Part shown: positions 17,822 through 25,694 of the stretch, piece after piece
Position numbering within the stretch: position 1 is the first letter of the stretch
Layout: every line of letters starts with the position of its first letter
Source: Haliscomenobacter sp033763495
GTDB lineage: Bacteria > Bacteroidota > Bacteroidia > Chitinophagales > Saprospiraceae
DNA: 64,000 nucleotides
NCBI RefSeq assembly: GCF_033763495.1
Contig: NZ_JANRKL010000097.1
Span: forward strand, 1-64,000
Direction of reading: 5' to 3'
The notes under the pieces: model-generated
Told to the model about the DNA's origin: nothing
What the model saw: the letters and a program-made list of their open reading frames with translations, nothing else
Database searches by the model: none
Position numbers and translations under genes: made by a program

Positions 17822-18964
17822 TTATGACTTAAAATATTTAAAAGTTTTTCCATCATAACGGCATACCCCAACTTCTGTACCGAACCAAATGTTTCCTTGC
17901 TGATCCTCCAAAATGCCAAAAATTTGCCCATCCCCCACGATGATTTTGTTAAAATAGGGATCGCCTAAACGGGGCCCGGACCTGCCCCCTGCCCTGAGCG
18001 AAGCCGAAGGGTCGTAGCGATACAGCACCATATTGCGAGGCTGCGGTGTACCTGCACTGAACCAGATGCTCCCCTTTTTATCTTCGTAAAGAAAACCAAT
18101 AAAATCCTTGCTGAACTGGGTGAAATTTTTGCCATCGTAGCGGTATAGCCCATCCTGGCCACCAACCCAAATGTTCCCCGCTTTGTCTTCAATGATCGAA
18201 CGAACATTGTTGAATGGCACACTCGCTTGCTTGTTTACAGCTGTAAAGGTTTTTCCTCCTGCCTTGAGCGACTTGTGCTGAGCGGAGTCGAAGTAAGCCG
18301 AAGGGTTGTAATAGCAAACTCCTCCCCGGGTACCAATCCAAATGTTCCCACTGCTATCTTCGATGATCGAATTGACATCATTGTCGATCAGGCCTTCCTT
18401 GGTGGTAAAATTGTGGAATTTTTTTCCATCAAAATAACTTACCCCAGCAGCTGTGCCAAACCAGATGTTTCCACGTTTATCCTCCGCAATGCAACCGACC
18501 AGGTCATCAGCTAGCCCATCCCTTGTCGTAAAAAGGGTAAACGATTTGCCATTGTAGCGGTACACACCAGCGCGAATGGTCCCAAACCAGAGGTTTCCCT
18601 GTCGGTCTTCAAAAGCCGAAAACACATGAAAACGCCGCAAATTATCCTTGTTGGTAAAATTGGTGAAGGTTTTCCCATCGTAGCGAATGATGCCCTCCCA
18701 GGAGGCGAGCCATAAGTTCCCTTTTTTATCCTGCACCATATTGCGGGTGATGCTTTGGGGGCCAAAGGGGGCATTGATTGTTTTGGTTTCGACAAAATAC
18801 GGATCAACGGTGAGTGTGCTCTGGTTTTTTTGCCAGATTGAAACCGGGTTGGGTTCAGCACTTCCCTTCTTGGAAGGGCTACTTTTAGTTTGTCCATGGC
18901 AGGATGAGACCAACAGAGATAAAAACAGCAGGGTGATTTGTTGGCAAAAAAAAGATGGCTTCAT
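17822..18964 (-). CDS. Two-component-regulator-type propeller lipoprotein
   Basis: A 380-residue lipoprotein (lipobox VSSC, cysteine 22) made almost wholly of Reg_prop ligand-sensor blades with the pattern D-x-x-GNLWFGT-x-x-GVYRYNGKSFTLF (for example GNLWFGTIRAGVYRYNG, GNIWFGTAAGVSYFDG, GNIWIGTRGGVCYY). Such blades normally form the sensor part of hybrid two-component systems; here no kinase follows, so it is a stand-alone secreted propeller. Two blades carry extra residues at the same loop (PSASLRAG near residue 320 and a 20-residue stretch near 225) that are encoded by short repeat elements inserted in frame. Confidence 0.85.
   Translation of the reverse strand: MKPSFFCQQITLLFLSLLVSSCHGQTKSSPSKKGSAEPNPVSIWQKNQSTLTVDPYFVETKTINAPFGPQSITRNMVQDKKGNLWLASWEGIIRYDGKTFTNFTNKDNLRRFHVFSAFEDRQGNLWFGTIRAGVYRYNGKSFTLFTTRDGLADDLVGCIAEDKRGNIWFGTAAGVSYFDGKKFHNFTTKEGLIDNDVNSIIEDSSGNIWIGTRGGVCYYNPSAYFDSAQHKSLKAGGKTFTAVNKQASVPFNNVRSIIEDKAGNIWVGGQDGLYRYDGKNFTQFSKDFIGFLYEDKKGSIWFSAGTPQPRNMVLYRYDPSASLRAGGRSGPRLGDPYFNKIIVGDGQIFGILEDQQGNIWFGTEVGVCRYDGKTFKYFKS
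17982..18011 (-). repeat. Short repeat inserted in frame in the propeller gene, copy 1
   Basis: CCTGCCCCCTGCCCTGAGCG followed by AAGCCGAAGGG. On the coding strand it gives DPSASLRAGG and sits between the D and G of a YRYDG blade loop. The core CTGAGCGAAGCCGAAGG recurs at 18258-18307, and a related GAGCGTAGTCGAAG lies at 63391-63404. Confidence 0.75.
18258..18307 (-). repeat. Short repeat inserted in frame in the propeller gene, copy 2 (nested)
   Basis: The same repeat as copy 1, but split after TTGAGCGA by a further 24 bp containing GCTGAGCGGAGTCGAAG, itself a member of the repeat family. 24 is a multiple of three, so the reading frame is kept. It gives PSAYFDSAQHKSLKAG at the same blade loop as copy 1. 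Confidence 0.75.
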
Positions 18965-19094
18965 GCGTCAGTGATTTTATTTTTTAAGCAGCGGTAAATG
19001 TATTCCCTTCTCTCAAGCTGGTTAAGAAATACGTGTAAAAGGATGTAACAAAATTGTAAAGCCATTGAAAATCAAAGAGTATGCCTACATTTTA

Positions 19095-19128
19095 TTTGCA
19101 CGAGGGTTTGAGAAAAGCATTATTTTTG
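19095..19128 (+). promoter_or_regulatory. -33/-7 promoter of the membrane winged-helix gene
   Basis: TTTG at 19095-19098 and TATTTTTG at 19121-19128 are 22 nt apart, matching the Bacteroidota -33 and -7 elements. The ATG at 19133 follows the box by only 4 nt, which would make the mRNA leaderless or nearly so. Confidence 0.5.
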
Positions 19129-19132
19129 AGGC

Positions 19133-20023
19133 ATGTTTTCTATCCGTCATTTCAAAAATCTGTGGGTAGTGCCCGTATTGGCTTTGCCCCTGTTGGTTTG
19201 GCTGCTTTCGGCTGCATCGGTTGAGGCCCCCAAAGGTTTGTCGCCTGAAAAAGTCAATCTGGCCTTGCGCCGTACCGCCGACCGCCTGTTGCGCCAATCA
19301 GGCGACCAAACCAGCCGCATACCCGCCATTGAGCAGGTAGGTACCAATGTGTGGCGGGTGCGTTTGGAACAGCCCTTTCGGTACGAAGAACTTCCTGCTA
19401 CGCTTCAGGCCTCGCTCGACCTCTATGGCATTCATCAAGCTTATGATGTAGCCTTGCGCCGCTGTGTGTCGGCCATCATCGATTTGGGTTATCACCAGAG
19501 TGATGTGCGCAAAGATACCGTGCCCTGTATGGGAAGGGAGATGCCCACAGGTTGCCATTTTATTGAAATCAGCTTTTTGGAAAACGAGGGCAAAGCATGG
19601 TGGCTGAATAAAGGTGCCCTGATTTTGCTGGCCTTGGGTGGATTGGCCAGCATTTGGTTTTTAGGGCGGCAAAAACCAGTACAAACTTCCCCAAATGCGG
19701 TCAATGAAAGTGAAGCACTGCTTTTTGGCAATTCCCGACTCGATGTGGCCGCTCAAATACTCAGTTGTGGGGAGGCCCGCCAGACTTTAACCTTCCGGGA
19801 AACAAAATTGCTCCGGCTTTTTGCCAGTAGCCCTAATCAGGTACTTGAACGGGATTTTATCCTTCAGGAGGTTTGGGCTGATGAGGGCGTTTTGGTGGGA
19901 CGGAGTGTGGACATGTTTGTGTCGAGGTTGCGGAAAAAACTGGTGATTGATCCTTCGGTGGGGATTGTGGCGGTGCATGGATTGGGGTACCGCTTGGAAA
20001 CGGGGAGGGGTGAACTGGGATAG
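19133..20023 (+). CDS. Membrane-anchored OmpR-type winged-helix regulator
   Basis: A 296-residue protein with an unusual layout: an N-terminal hydrophobic segment (residues ~11-27, VVPVLALPLLVWLLSAA), a ~130-residue domain that should be periplasmic and has three cysteines (RRCVSAI, DTVPCMG, PTGCHFI), a second membrane helix (~160-177, ALILLALGGLASIWFLG), then a cytoplasmic Trans_reg_C winged helix (LTFRETKLLRLFASSPNQV, then VDMFVSRLRKKL and VHGLGYRLE). It is therefore a one-component transmembrane regulator like ToxR or CadC but with the DNA-binding domain at the C-terminus. No receiver domain or kinase is near. Target genes unknown. Confidence 0.85.
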   Translation: MFSIRHFKNLWVVPVLALPLLVWLLSAASVEAPKGLSPEKVNLALRRTADRLLRQSGDQTSRIPAIEQVGTNVWRVRLEQPFRYEELPATLQASLDLYGIHQAYDVALRRCVSAIIDLGYHQSDVRKDTVPCMGREMPTGCHFIEISFLENEGKAWWLNKGALILLALGGLASIWFLGRQKPVQTSPNAVNESEALLFGNSRLDVAAQILSCGEARQTLTFRETKLLRLFASSPNQVLERDFILQEVWADEGVLVGRSVDMFVSRLRKKLVIDPSVGIVAVHGLGYRLETGRGELG

Positions 20024-20025
20024 GT

Positions 20026-20067
20026 TTTTTTCACCACCTAAGAAACTTAAGGCACAGAAGGAACACC
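20026..20067. repeat. 42-bp dispersed repeat, copy 2
   Basis: Second copy of the repeat at 15304-15345 (TTTTTTCACCACCTAAG to AAGGAACACC). It begins 3 nt after the stop of the winged-helix regulator. Confidence 0.75.
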
Positions 20068-20083
20068 GAAGTTATAAAGAGCA

Positions 20084-21202
20084 CTAAGGCTTTACCTCAA
20101 ATTCAAGCTCATAATAAGACTTGTTTCTATTTTTCGATTTAGTAATATCCCGGTCAAAAACGCGGTTGAGGTTGTTCCCGGATAGGTCTTCCAGGCGGGC
20201 ATCAACTTGAAGGCGGTAAAGCTGGGCTTTCCAGGGCTGGGCGGGCACAAAAAGCACTTGCTGGTCTTTTTTATCCAGGCTTATTTTCCCTTTTATCAGG
20301 CTGTTGTTTTGATCGACGATACCGATGGACTCACTCAATAAATAATGATCCAGGGTTTCCCCGGTTTTGATCACCAGAGGGGTAGTCGTGCTGGCACGGG
20401 GGACTTGCAATTGCCATTGTTTGAGGTTCGGTGCCAGGTCGTCGCGCTTCCCAGCTACAAAGGTTTTGCGGTAGGTTTGGGCTAGCTTGAGTCCGTTTTG
20501 TCCTTTCCAGGTAGATGAAACTAACAGATGATAGGTTTCACCCATTTTTAGTGGATTGCCCAGGGCGCGATTTAGGGTTAGGCCCCGTTTGATCCGGCCG
20601 GGGTCGAGCCAGAGGGTGAGGACGCTGCTGCTGGTATCCCATAACTCAGGCTGTAGGTTCAAAAAAACATTGCGGAGCGTATCCCCTTTTTCGCCTAATA
20701 AATGAATGAATTGTAAAGACTCACCGCTGCGCATGGGTTTTGAAAAGTGGACGTAAAACTTGAGTAAATTTTCAGGTAAAGTATCGAGCTGGGGGTAAAT
20801 CGCCAGCAATTCGGGTGCTTTTTCGTTTTTGTTGAAAGGGACAAGTACTTGCCCAATGAGCTGATCGTTTTGCAGGATGTGGTAAGTAAGTCCTGGCGTA
20901 AATGGGATCAAGGGTTCAAACAAAAGTGCGGAATGATCAGCAGAGAACTTGCCCAAAATGGCCCGCTTGTTGCCATTTGCCAGGACTACTTTGATTGAAG
21001 GATCGGTGGTGGCAGCCGAAAAATTGTGGATGAGTTGCCTGGGAATGGAAATGCCAGTTGCCCGCTGGTCGTTCCACACCAGTTCTATGCTCTCTTCTTG
21101 CTTTTGGCAAGCACTTAGGGCAAGCAGGGAAAAAAAGGCCAGGCTGCAGATCAGCTGCAACCCGGCTTTTTTTATGGTAGTTCTCTTAGATGTTTTTGCC
21201 AT
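20084..21202 (-). CDS. Lipoprotein with Ig-like domains, unknown function
   Basis: A 372-residue lipoprotein; lipobox LSAC with the lipidated cysteine at residue 32 when the ATG at 21202 (MAKTSKRTT) is used. The open frame allows an earlier ATG at 21229. The mature part is beta-rich and has two segments typical of bacterial Ig-like (Big_5 type) repeats: FKFYVHFSKPM-like wording around LLKFYVHFSKPMRSGESLQ, and LYRLQVDARLEDLSGNNLNR. It overlaps the end of the upstream propeller gene by 17 nt, so the two are translationally coupled and probably work together at the cell surface. No enzymatic motif. Confidence 0.7.
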   Translation of the reverse strand: MAKTSKRTTIKKAGLQLICSLAFFSLLALSACQKQEESIELVWNDQRATGISIPRQLIHNFSAATTDPSIKVVLANGNKRAILGKFSADHSALLFEPLIPFTPGLTYHILQNDQLIGQVLVPFNKNEKAPELLAIYPQLDTLPENLLKFYVHFSKPMRSGESLQFIHLLGEKGDTLRNVFLNLQPELWDTSSSVLTLWLDPGRIKRGLTLNRALGNPLKMGETYHLLVSSTWKGQNGLKLAQTYRKTFVAGKRDDLAPNLKQWQLQVPRASTTTPLVIKTGETLDHYLLSESIGIVDQNNSLIKGKISLDKKDQQVLFVPAQPWKAQLYRLQVDARLEDLSGNNLNRVFDRDITKSKNRNKSYYELEFEVKP

Positions 21203-22292
21203 CGGAAGTCCAAAGATCAATGTCGCCATTGGTTTTCTTTTGAATGACTACGGCTCTGCTTTCATCCAATTTAGCCAATTGCATCACTTTTTCATGTGGT
21301 AAACGGATGAAATTGGTGCCAGCGGTTCCTTCTACTTTTTCGGTCAAAGTGCCCTGGAATTTTGCAATTTCCTCGTGGCTTACCTTAACCGCTGGACGGT
21401 TGTCGTTGGCCATAACCAGGAAGCTTTGATTACCATCTTTCAGCCAAATCATATCGCTTGGGGTATTCCGGTTGCCCATTTCGGCAATGGTTCTGCCTTT
21501 GACGTGTGCGCCTGGCTTCAGCTCATCCATTGGGAAAAGCACCAGCGGTGTGCAGGTATAACTGGCCACTACGTATTTTTTGCCTTCAATGGTAGTGGTG
21601 GAAAAGGTGCGCACGGGGGAAGTGGTTTCAAAACGGCCGTGGTTGGCATGGTACAATTCCAGGGTCGCTTCTTCCTCGGCTTTGCCCGTAAATGGGAAAT
21701 TGATGCTGCGGAGAGAAGAGCTGAATTCCTTGTTGCACAAGCCACTAATCAACAACTTACCTTCCTCAAAACCCATATCCGAAATGGACATCAGGCTCAA
21801 TGGTCTGCCTTGACGGTCTTTTTTGGTTTCGTCGGGAGGGTTGTTGACGGCGGTGGATGAGAAGTTTACATTCGTGAGGGAAACGGCTTTGAGCTCGTTG
21901 TTGGCACCTAGGCTGAGCAACACCGGAGTGCCATCAGCGCTTTTTACAGCTATGTACAGTTTTTTGGAAACCGGGTTAATGGCCATATCAATGATGGAAA
22001 CATTCTCTTTGGTGGTTCCCAGTGCTTCGGCAATTTTTACATCGATGTTCTTGACCTCGTACTGGGCGCTGGCTGCTTTTTTGGTGTCTTTGGTTTCTAC
22101 CGCAAACACGGTTGAGCTCTGTGAATCACCAATGAACAAGACTCCATCGGGGCCAAAAGCCAAAGCGGCAATCGACTTTACTTCCGGTGTACCCGTGGTG
22201 AAATTGTATTTGTTTTCGTTTTTTTGGTAAGTACTGGAGATAAAGAGCATGCCCAGCACGCCTACGGCAACAAGAAGAGTGATTTTTTTCAT
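21186..22292 (-). CDS. Exported beta-propeller-like protein, unknown function
   Basis: A 368-residue protein with an N-terminal export or anchor segment (MKKITLLVAVGVLGMLFISS). The rest reads as a propeller of about six blades, with SIAALAFGPDGVLFIGDSQ, IIDMAINPVSKKLYIAVKS, ISDMGFEEGKLLISGLCN, GKKYVVASYTCTPLVLFP and SDMIWLKDGNQSFLVMAN as blade strands. No binding or catalytic residues are recognisable. It is the first gene of a two-gene operon, overlapping the following lipoprotein gene by 17 nt. Confidence 0.7.
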   Translation of the reverse strand: MKKITLLVAVGVLGMLFISSTYQKNENKYNFTTGTPEVKSIAALAFGPDGVLFIGDSQSSTVFAVETKDTKKAASAQYEVKNIDVKIAEALGTTKENVSIIDMAINPVSKKLYIAVKSADGTPVLLSLGANNELKAVSLTNVNFSSTAVNNPPDETKKDRQGRPLSLMSISDMGFEEGKLLISGLCNKEFSSSLRSINFPFTGKAEEEATLELYHANHGRFETTSPVRTFSTTTIEGKKYVVASYTCTPLVLFPMDELKPGAHVKGRTIAEMGNRNTPSDMIWLKDGNQSFLVMANDNRPAVKVSHEEIAKFQGTLTEKVEGTAGTNFIRLPHEKVMQLAKLDESRAVVIQKKTNGDIDLWTSDGKNI

Positions 22293-22461
22293 TTCTGATG
22301 CGTTTAAAAAGTTAGGTATTGGAATGGATATTTGGTGTCAACGTACCTGTGCTTAAATAACTAAGATAGTATCAATGTTTTAACAAAAAATGGAGATTCT
22401 ACAAGTAAGGGTGTTTGGGCTGTAGCTGGTGGGGAATAATCGATGCTTGGGGGTGGGTGAA

Positions 22462-23838
22462 TTATTTCCCCAAACTCAATTTATACAAGCCACAGGCATG
22501 AGCCCCCAAGCTCTGCGCAAAAGTCCCCGCTTTCACCCCCAATTTTTCCCCACTCCACAAGTCGGTGACTTTGACCTTGCCCAACAAATCGAGATCCGCC
22601 AGTTCCACTTTGAGCTCCAGCCCCGGGGTTTCAGAGGTATTGAACAAAGCCAGGTACGTTTCGCCAGTTTTGCTGTTTTTGGAAGTAATCGCCGTTTTGC
22701 CAGCTTGCTGATACAACAGGCGCACCCCGCCGCTCTCACGGTGCATTTTCAGGACCTCTTTATTGGTCAACAAAGAGAGGGTAAAGGCATCGTTGCTGGG
22801 CAAATCCCCACCAAAAATCAAGGGTGAGCGGAAGATGCTGAAAAAAGTCATCAGGGTGTATTGCTCGTCCTTAGTCAGCCGTGTCATGCGGTCTTTGCCC
22901 ACTTCACCCCGGATGGAGAGGCGACCCAGAGGGATCATGTCACAATCGGGCCAGGTCCCTGGTTTGATGTAGGGATACCATTGTTTGCTAAGCTCCATAA
23001 GGTGGGTAATGTGCCGCCAGGTGTCCCACACGTCGTTGACCATGCGCCACATGTTGGCGTGGTTGCTCACGTGATCAGCAGCATTGAATGGTGTTTCGCC
23101 GGGGGAGGTGCTGAGTACAATTTTGCGGCCACAAGCATCGATGGCATTGCGGATTAGCTCAATCTCGTCCTGGTGGTAGATGGGGGCAGAGAGGTCGTCA
23201 ATTTTGATAAAATCGACGCCCCATTCGGCATAGAGTTTAAAAATGGAGTTGTAGTATTCCTGTGCACCGGGTTTCTTGGCGTCGACTGTGTAATTGTCGC
23301 TCAACCACTTGCAGAGATTTTCGGTAGAGTAAATCTGATCGGCGGTGATTCCGTTGGTGCCCGCGATGGGTAGTTTTTTGTTGACGGCCACTTTGGGGAT
23401 ACCCCGCATGATGTGGATGCCAAATTTTAGGCCTTTTTTGTGCACATAAGCCGCCAATTCTTTGAAGCCTTGCCCGTTTTTGGCGGATGGAAAACGATTG
23501 ACTGCGGGCTGGTACCGGCCGTATTCGTCTAGCACGTAGCGAGGGTCTTTTTGGTTGTAGCCACCCGCTTTGTCGTTTTCTACAAACCAACGAATGTCCA
23601 CCACAACGTATTCCCAACCGTATTTTTTCAGGTTTTTGGCCATGTAATCGGCATTGGCTTGTACTTCGTGTTCCTCTACGGTGGGGCCATAACAATCCCA
23701 GCTGTTCCAACCCAGGGGGGGAGTCAGAGCCCAAGTTTTGAATTCTCCAGGTTTAAAAGTCGTGTTTTGGGCATGAGCAGTAGATACAGCCAGGATGGCG
23801 ATCAGGCATACAAAGGTGACGGATTTCAAGATGGTCAT
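22462..23838 (-). CDS. Glycoside hydrolase family 27 (alpha-galactosidase type)
   Basis: A 458-residue secreted glycosidase. Signal peptide to about residue 23 (STAHAQ). The family signature PPLGWNSWDCYG starts the (beta/alpha)8 barrel; VDFIKIDDLSAP carries the candidate nucleophile aspartate, MWRMVNDVWDTW the region of the acid/base aspartate, and WPDCDMIPLG and FFSIFRSPLIFGGDLP are other conserved barrel segments. A C-terminal beta-sandwich (~365-458) completes the usual length. GH27 enzymes remove alpha-galactose or alpha-N-acetylgalactosamine. A clear -7 box lies upstream at 23876. Single gene. Confidence 0.9.
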   Translation of the reverse strand: MTILKSVTFVCLIAILAVSTAHAQNTTFKPGEFKTWALTPPLGWNSWDCYGPTVEEHEVQANADYMAKNLKKYGWEYVVVDIRWFVENDKAGGYNQKDPRYVLDEYGRYQPAVNRFPSAKNGQGFKELAAYVHKKGLKFGIHIMRGIPKVAVNKKLPIAGTNGITADQIYSTENLCKWLSDNYTVDAKKPGAQEYYNSIFKLYAEWGVDFIKIDDLSAPIYHQDEIELIRNAIDACGRKIVLSTSPGETPFNAADHVSNHANMWRMVNDVWDTWRHITHLMELSKQWYPYIKPGTWPDCDMIPLGRLSIRGEVGKDRMTRLTKDEQYTLMTFFSIFRSPLIFGGDLPSNDAFTLSLLTNKEVLKMHRESGGVRLLYQQAGKTAITSKNSKTGETYLALFNTSETPGLELKVELADLDLLGKVKVTDLWSGEKLGVKAGTFAQSLGAHACGLYKLSLGK

Positions 23839-23875
23839 TTTATCCAGATTAAAGAATGCGCTAGTCGATTTTGAT

Positions 23876-23883
23876 CAAAGATA
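23876..23883 (-). promoter_or_regulatory. -7 promoter box of the GH27 gene
   Basis: TATCTTTG on the minus strand, 37 nt upstream of the GH27 ATG at 23838. No obvious -33 partner. It lies in the short gap after the DinB stop codon. Confidence 0.5.
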
Positions 23884-23887
23884 GGGC

Positions 23888-24514
23888 TTAGTTCGGAAAC
23901 TGCGGATTCGCTTTAATTCTTTTGATCTGGTTCAAATGTCTTTCGGTATGTGCAATCCAAAGTAGGGTGTACTGATGCAGGTCCCGGACATGCCAAACAC
24001 CCCAATCTGGTGGCCTGAAGATGAAATGGAGCCTGAAGTCCGCTTTGGTTTCCTGAACCAGTTTGATGACTTCGTTGCGAAAACGGTTGAAAAAATCAAG
24101 GAGTTCGGCTTTGGTTTGAAACCGCCCCAAGGGTTGTGCAGCAAGGGGAGATTGGCCCTTATTGGGATCAGAAGCATAAGCGGTCATCACTGAATCTATC
24201 CCTTTTACCTTCGCAAGCAGGTCTGGTCGTTCGTCGGTATATTGGTTATTGAGGAGATCCCAATACAAAAGCTCATCATATACCCCAATGTGTTCAAGCA
24301 CTTCCGCTACTGACCATTGGTCGCTTGCTGGTTTAAAATGTAGTTGTTTTTTATTTAAAGCCTCCACTTCTTTCTGAACTGCGGATTGGGTGTTTTTTAG
24401 CCCGTTCAACAACAGTTGGCGGTCTGCCATTGTCCAGATTGCCTGAGATTCCTGCGCCTTTGCGCTCAAAATCAAGCTCAGCATGAAGCATGAAAAAAGA
24501 AGTTTTTTGAGCAT
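23888..24514 (-). CDS. Exported DinB-superfamily protein
   Basis: A 208-residue protein with a signal peptide (MLKKLLFSCFMLSLILSAKA) when started at the ATG at 24514; the open frame runs 13 codons further. The body is a DinB_2-type four-helix bundle: WSVAEVLEHIGVYDELLYW gives the first metal-binding histidine, and LHQYTLLWIAHTERHLNQI the last two. Members bind a divalent metal and many are thiol-dependent transferases or of unknown function. Export of a DinB protein is common in Bacteroidota but its role is unknown. Confidence 0.85.
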   Translation of the reverse strand: MLKKLLFSCFMLSLILSAKAQESQAIWTMADRQLLLNGLKNTQSAVQKEVEALNKKQLHFKPASDQWSVAEVLEHIGVYDELLYWDLLNNQYTDERPDLLAKVKGIDSVMTAYASDPNKGQSPLAAQPLGRFQTKAELLDFFNRFRNEVIKLVQETKADFRLHFIFRPPDWGVWHVRDLHQYTLLWIAHTERHLNQIKRIKANPQFPN

Positions 24515-24720
24515 CACAACCCTACATTTAATTATCAAGGTAAGGTAAAACATAAAAAGTGCAAGTACAATTAAACCCGTTCAAATAATGGAGGTAGGTA
24601 GATTGGAAGTATTCGTCGAAGTGGAAAGGAGGTTTTATCTAAATTTTATCTCTTTAAGGTAAAAAATTATTGTTTATCAATAAATATTTGCCGATATTTG
24701 CTTTGTCAAAAACAGTAAAG

Positions 24721-25251
24721 ATGAAAATACGGACAGAACAAATTCTCACTTTTTTGAAAATTGTAGCCTGGTTGGCCTTCGTTGGGTATGCCATAAAAGC
24801 TGGGGCTCAGACAGTTGCGCTGGTCGTTGGGTTTATCAATCCGGAGCTAGGAGACAAGCTCTACGAGGCCAACCCGCTGCTGTTTAAACTGCTGAAGTAC
24901 AATAGCTCTTATTTTGCCAATGCCATGTCGGTGCTGGTGTTTTTATCCGCCTTTAAGGCTCATGTGTGGTATCTGGTCATTCAATTGTTGTCAAAATTGA
25001 GACTCCAAACACCCTTTTCAAGGGACATAGCCAAAAGATTGGAAAAAATTGCCTTTGAGCTACTCGGCATCTGGCTCGTCAACATCGTGGGAATGGGCTA
25101 TTTGAAATGGTTGGAAAAAACCACTGGAGAGCAATTGGGTGACCTTGGTGTTGGCGACGAGTTTTTGTTGTTTGCTGCCATTGTGTACATTGTCGCTCAA
25201 ATTTTCAAACGGGGCATTGAACTCAAAGAGGAAAACGAACTAACCGTATAA
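24721..25251 (+). CDS. DUF2975 membrane protein
   Basis: A 176-residue protein with four membrane segments (ILTFLKIVAWLAFVGYAI, the SYFANAMSVLVFLSAF region, FELLGIWLVNIVGMGYL and FLLFAAIVYIVAQIF). The ATG at 24721 (MKIRTEQ) is preferred over one 17 codons upstream. The family pattern includes FSRDIAKRLEKIAFELLGIW and a C-terminal AQIFKRGIELKEENELTV. DUF2975 proteins nearly always precede a small Xre-type regulator, as here (3 nt gap), and the pair is thought to be a membrane-sensing regulatory unit. Function not established. Confidence 0.88.
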   Translation: MKIRTEQILTFLKIVAWLAFVGYAIKAGAQTVALVVGFINPELGDKLYEANPLLFKLLKYNSSYFANAMSVLVFLSAFKAHVWYLVIQLLSKLRLQTPFSRDIAKRLEKIAFELLGIWLVNIVGMGYLKWLEKTTGEQLGDLGVGDEFLLFAAIVYIVAQIFKRGIELKEENELTV

Positions 25252-25254
25252 ACC

Positions 25255-25485
25255 ATGCCGATCATTGTGAACCTGGATGTGATGTTGGCGCGCCGCAAAA
25301 TGCAACTTCAGGAGTTGGCCGAAAAGGTAGACATTACCATCGCCAATCTCTCTATTTTAAAAACGGGCAAGGCCAAAGCGGTGCGCTTCAGTACTTTGGA
25401 GGCTATTTGTAAGGCGTTAAATTGCCAGCCGGGGGATATTTTGGAGTTTGTGGATGAGGAGCAGGGCATCACAAATAATAAATGA
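25255..25485 (+). CDS. Small Xre/Cro-type HTH regulator
   Basis: A 76-residue single-domain helix-turn-helix protein (LDVMLARRKMQLQELAEKV, ANLSILKTGKAKAVRFSTLE, AICKALNCQPGDILEFV), of the YozG-like group. It starts 3 nt after the DUF2975 gene and is probably translated from the same mRNA. It likely represses its own operon. Typical partner of DUF2975; not a phage remnant. Confidence 0.9.
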   Translation: MPIIVNLDVMLARRKMQLQELAEKVDITIANLSILKTGKAKAVRFSTLEAICKALNCQPGDILEFVDEEQGITNNK

Positions 25486-25645
25486 GCACAAAGGGCACAA
25501 AGAAAAGCACAAAGGGCACAAAGGTGGGATGTTGACAAAGCGATGCGCTCAAATTTTGGTTTCATTGCCGCTCATTTTTTATGATAACCCTTGTCAACGT
25601 CTCATCTTTGTGCCCTTTGTGCTTTTCTTGGTGTTCTTTGTGCTG
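25486..25645. repeat. 160-bp imperfect inverted-repeat element (CACAAAG type)
   Basis: The left arm contains GCACAAAGGGCACAAAG in tandem, the right arm (25602-25645) the inverse CTTTGTGCCCTTTGTGC. Inside, GTTGACAA (25530-25537) and TTGTCAAC (25591-25598) also pair. The element begins right after the Xre stop codon and ends 50 bp before the serine hydrolase stop. It has no coding capacity; it looks like a MITE-type or REP-type intergenic element. Confidence 0.75.
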
Positions 25646-25694
25646 AAAAATTGTGTCGCTTTATGTTTTTCTTAAAAACTCGTGGTAATTCATG

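Noticed and set aside
24721..25485. DUF2975-Xre pair as a toxin-antitoxin module
   Set aside because: This pairing is a widespread membrane protein/regulator unit with no evidence of toxicity.
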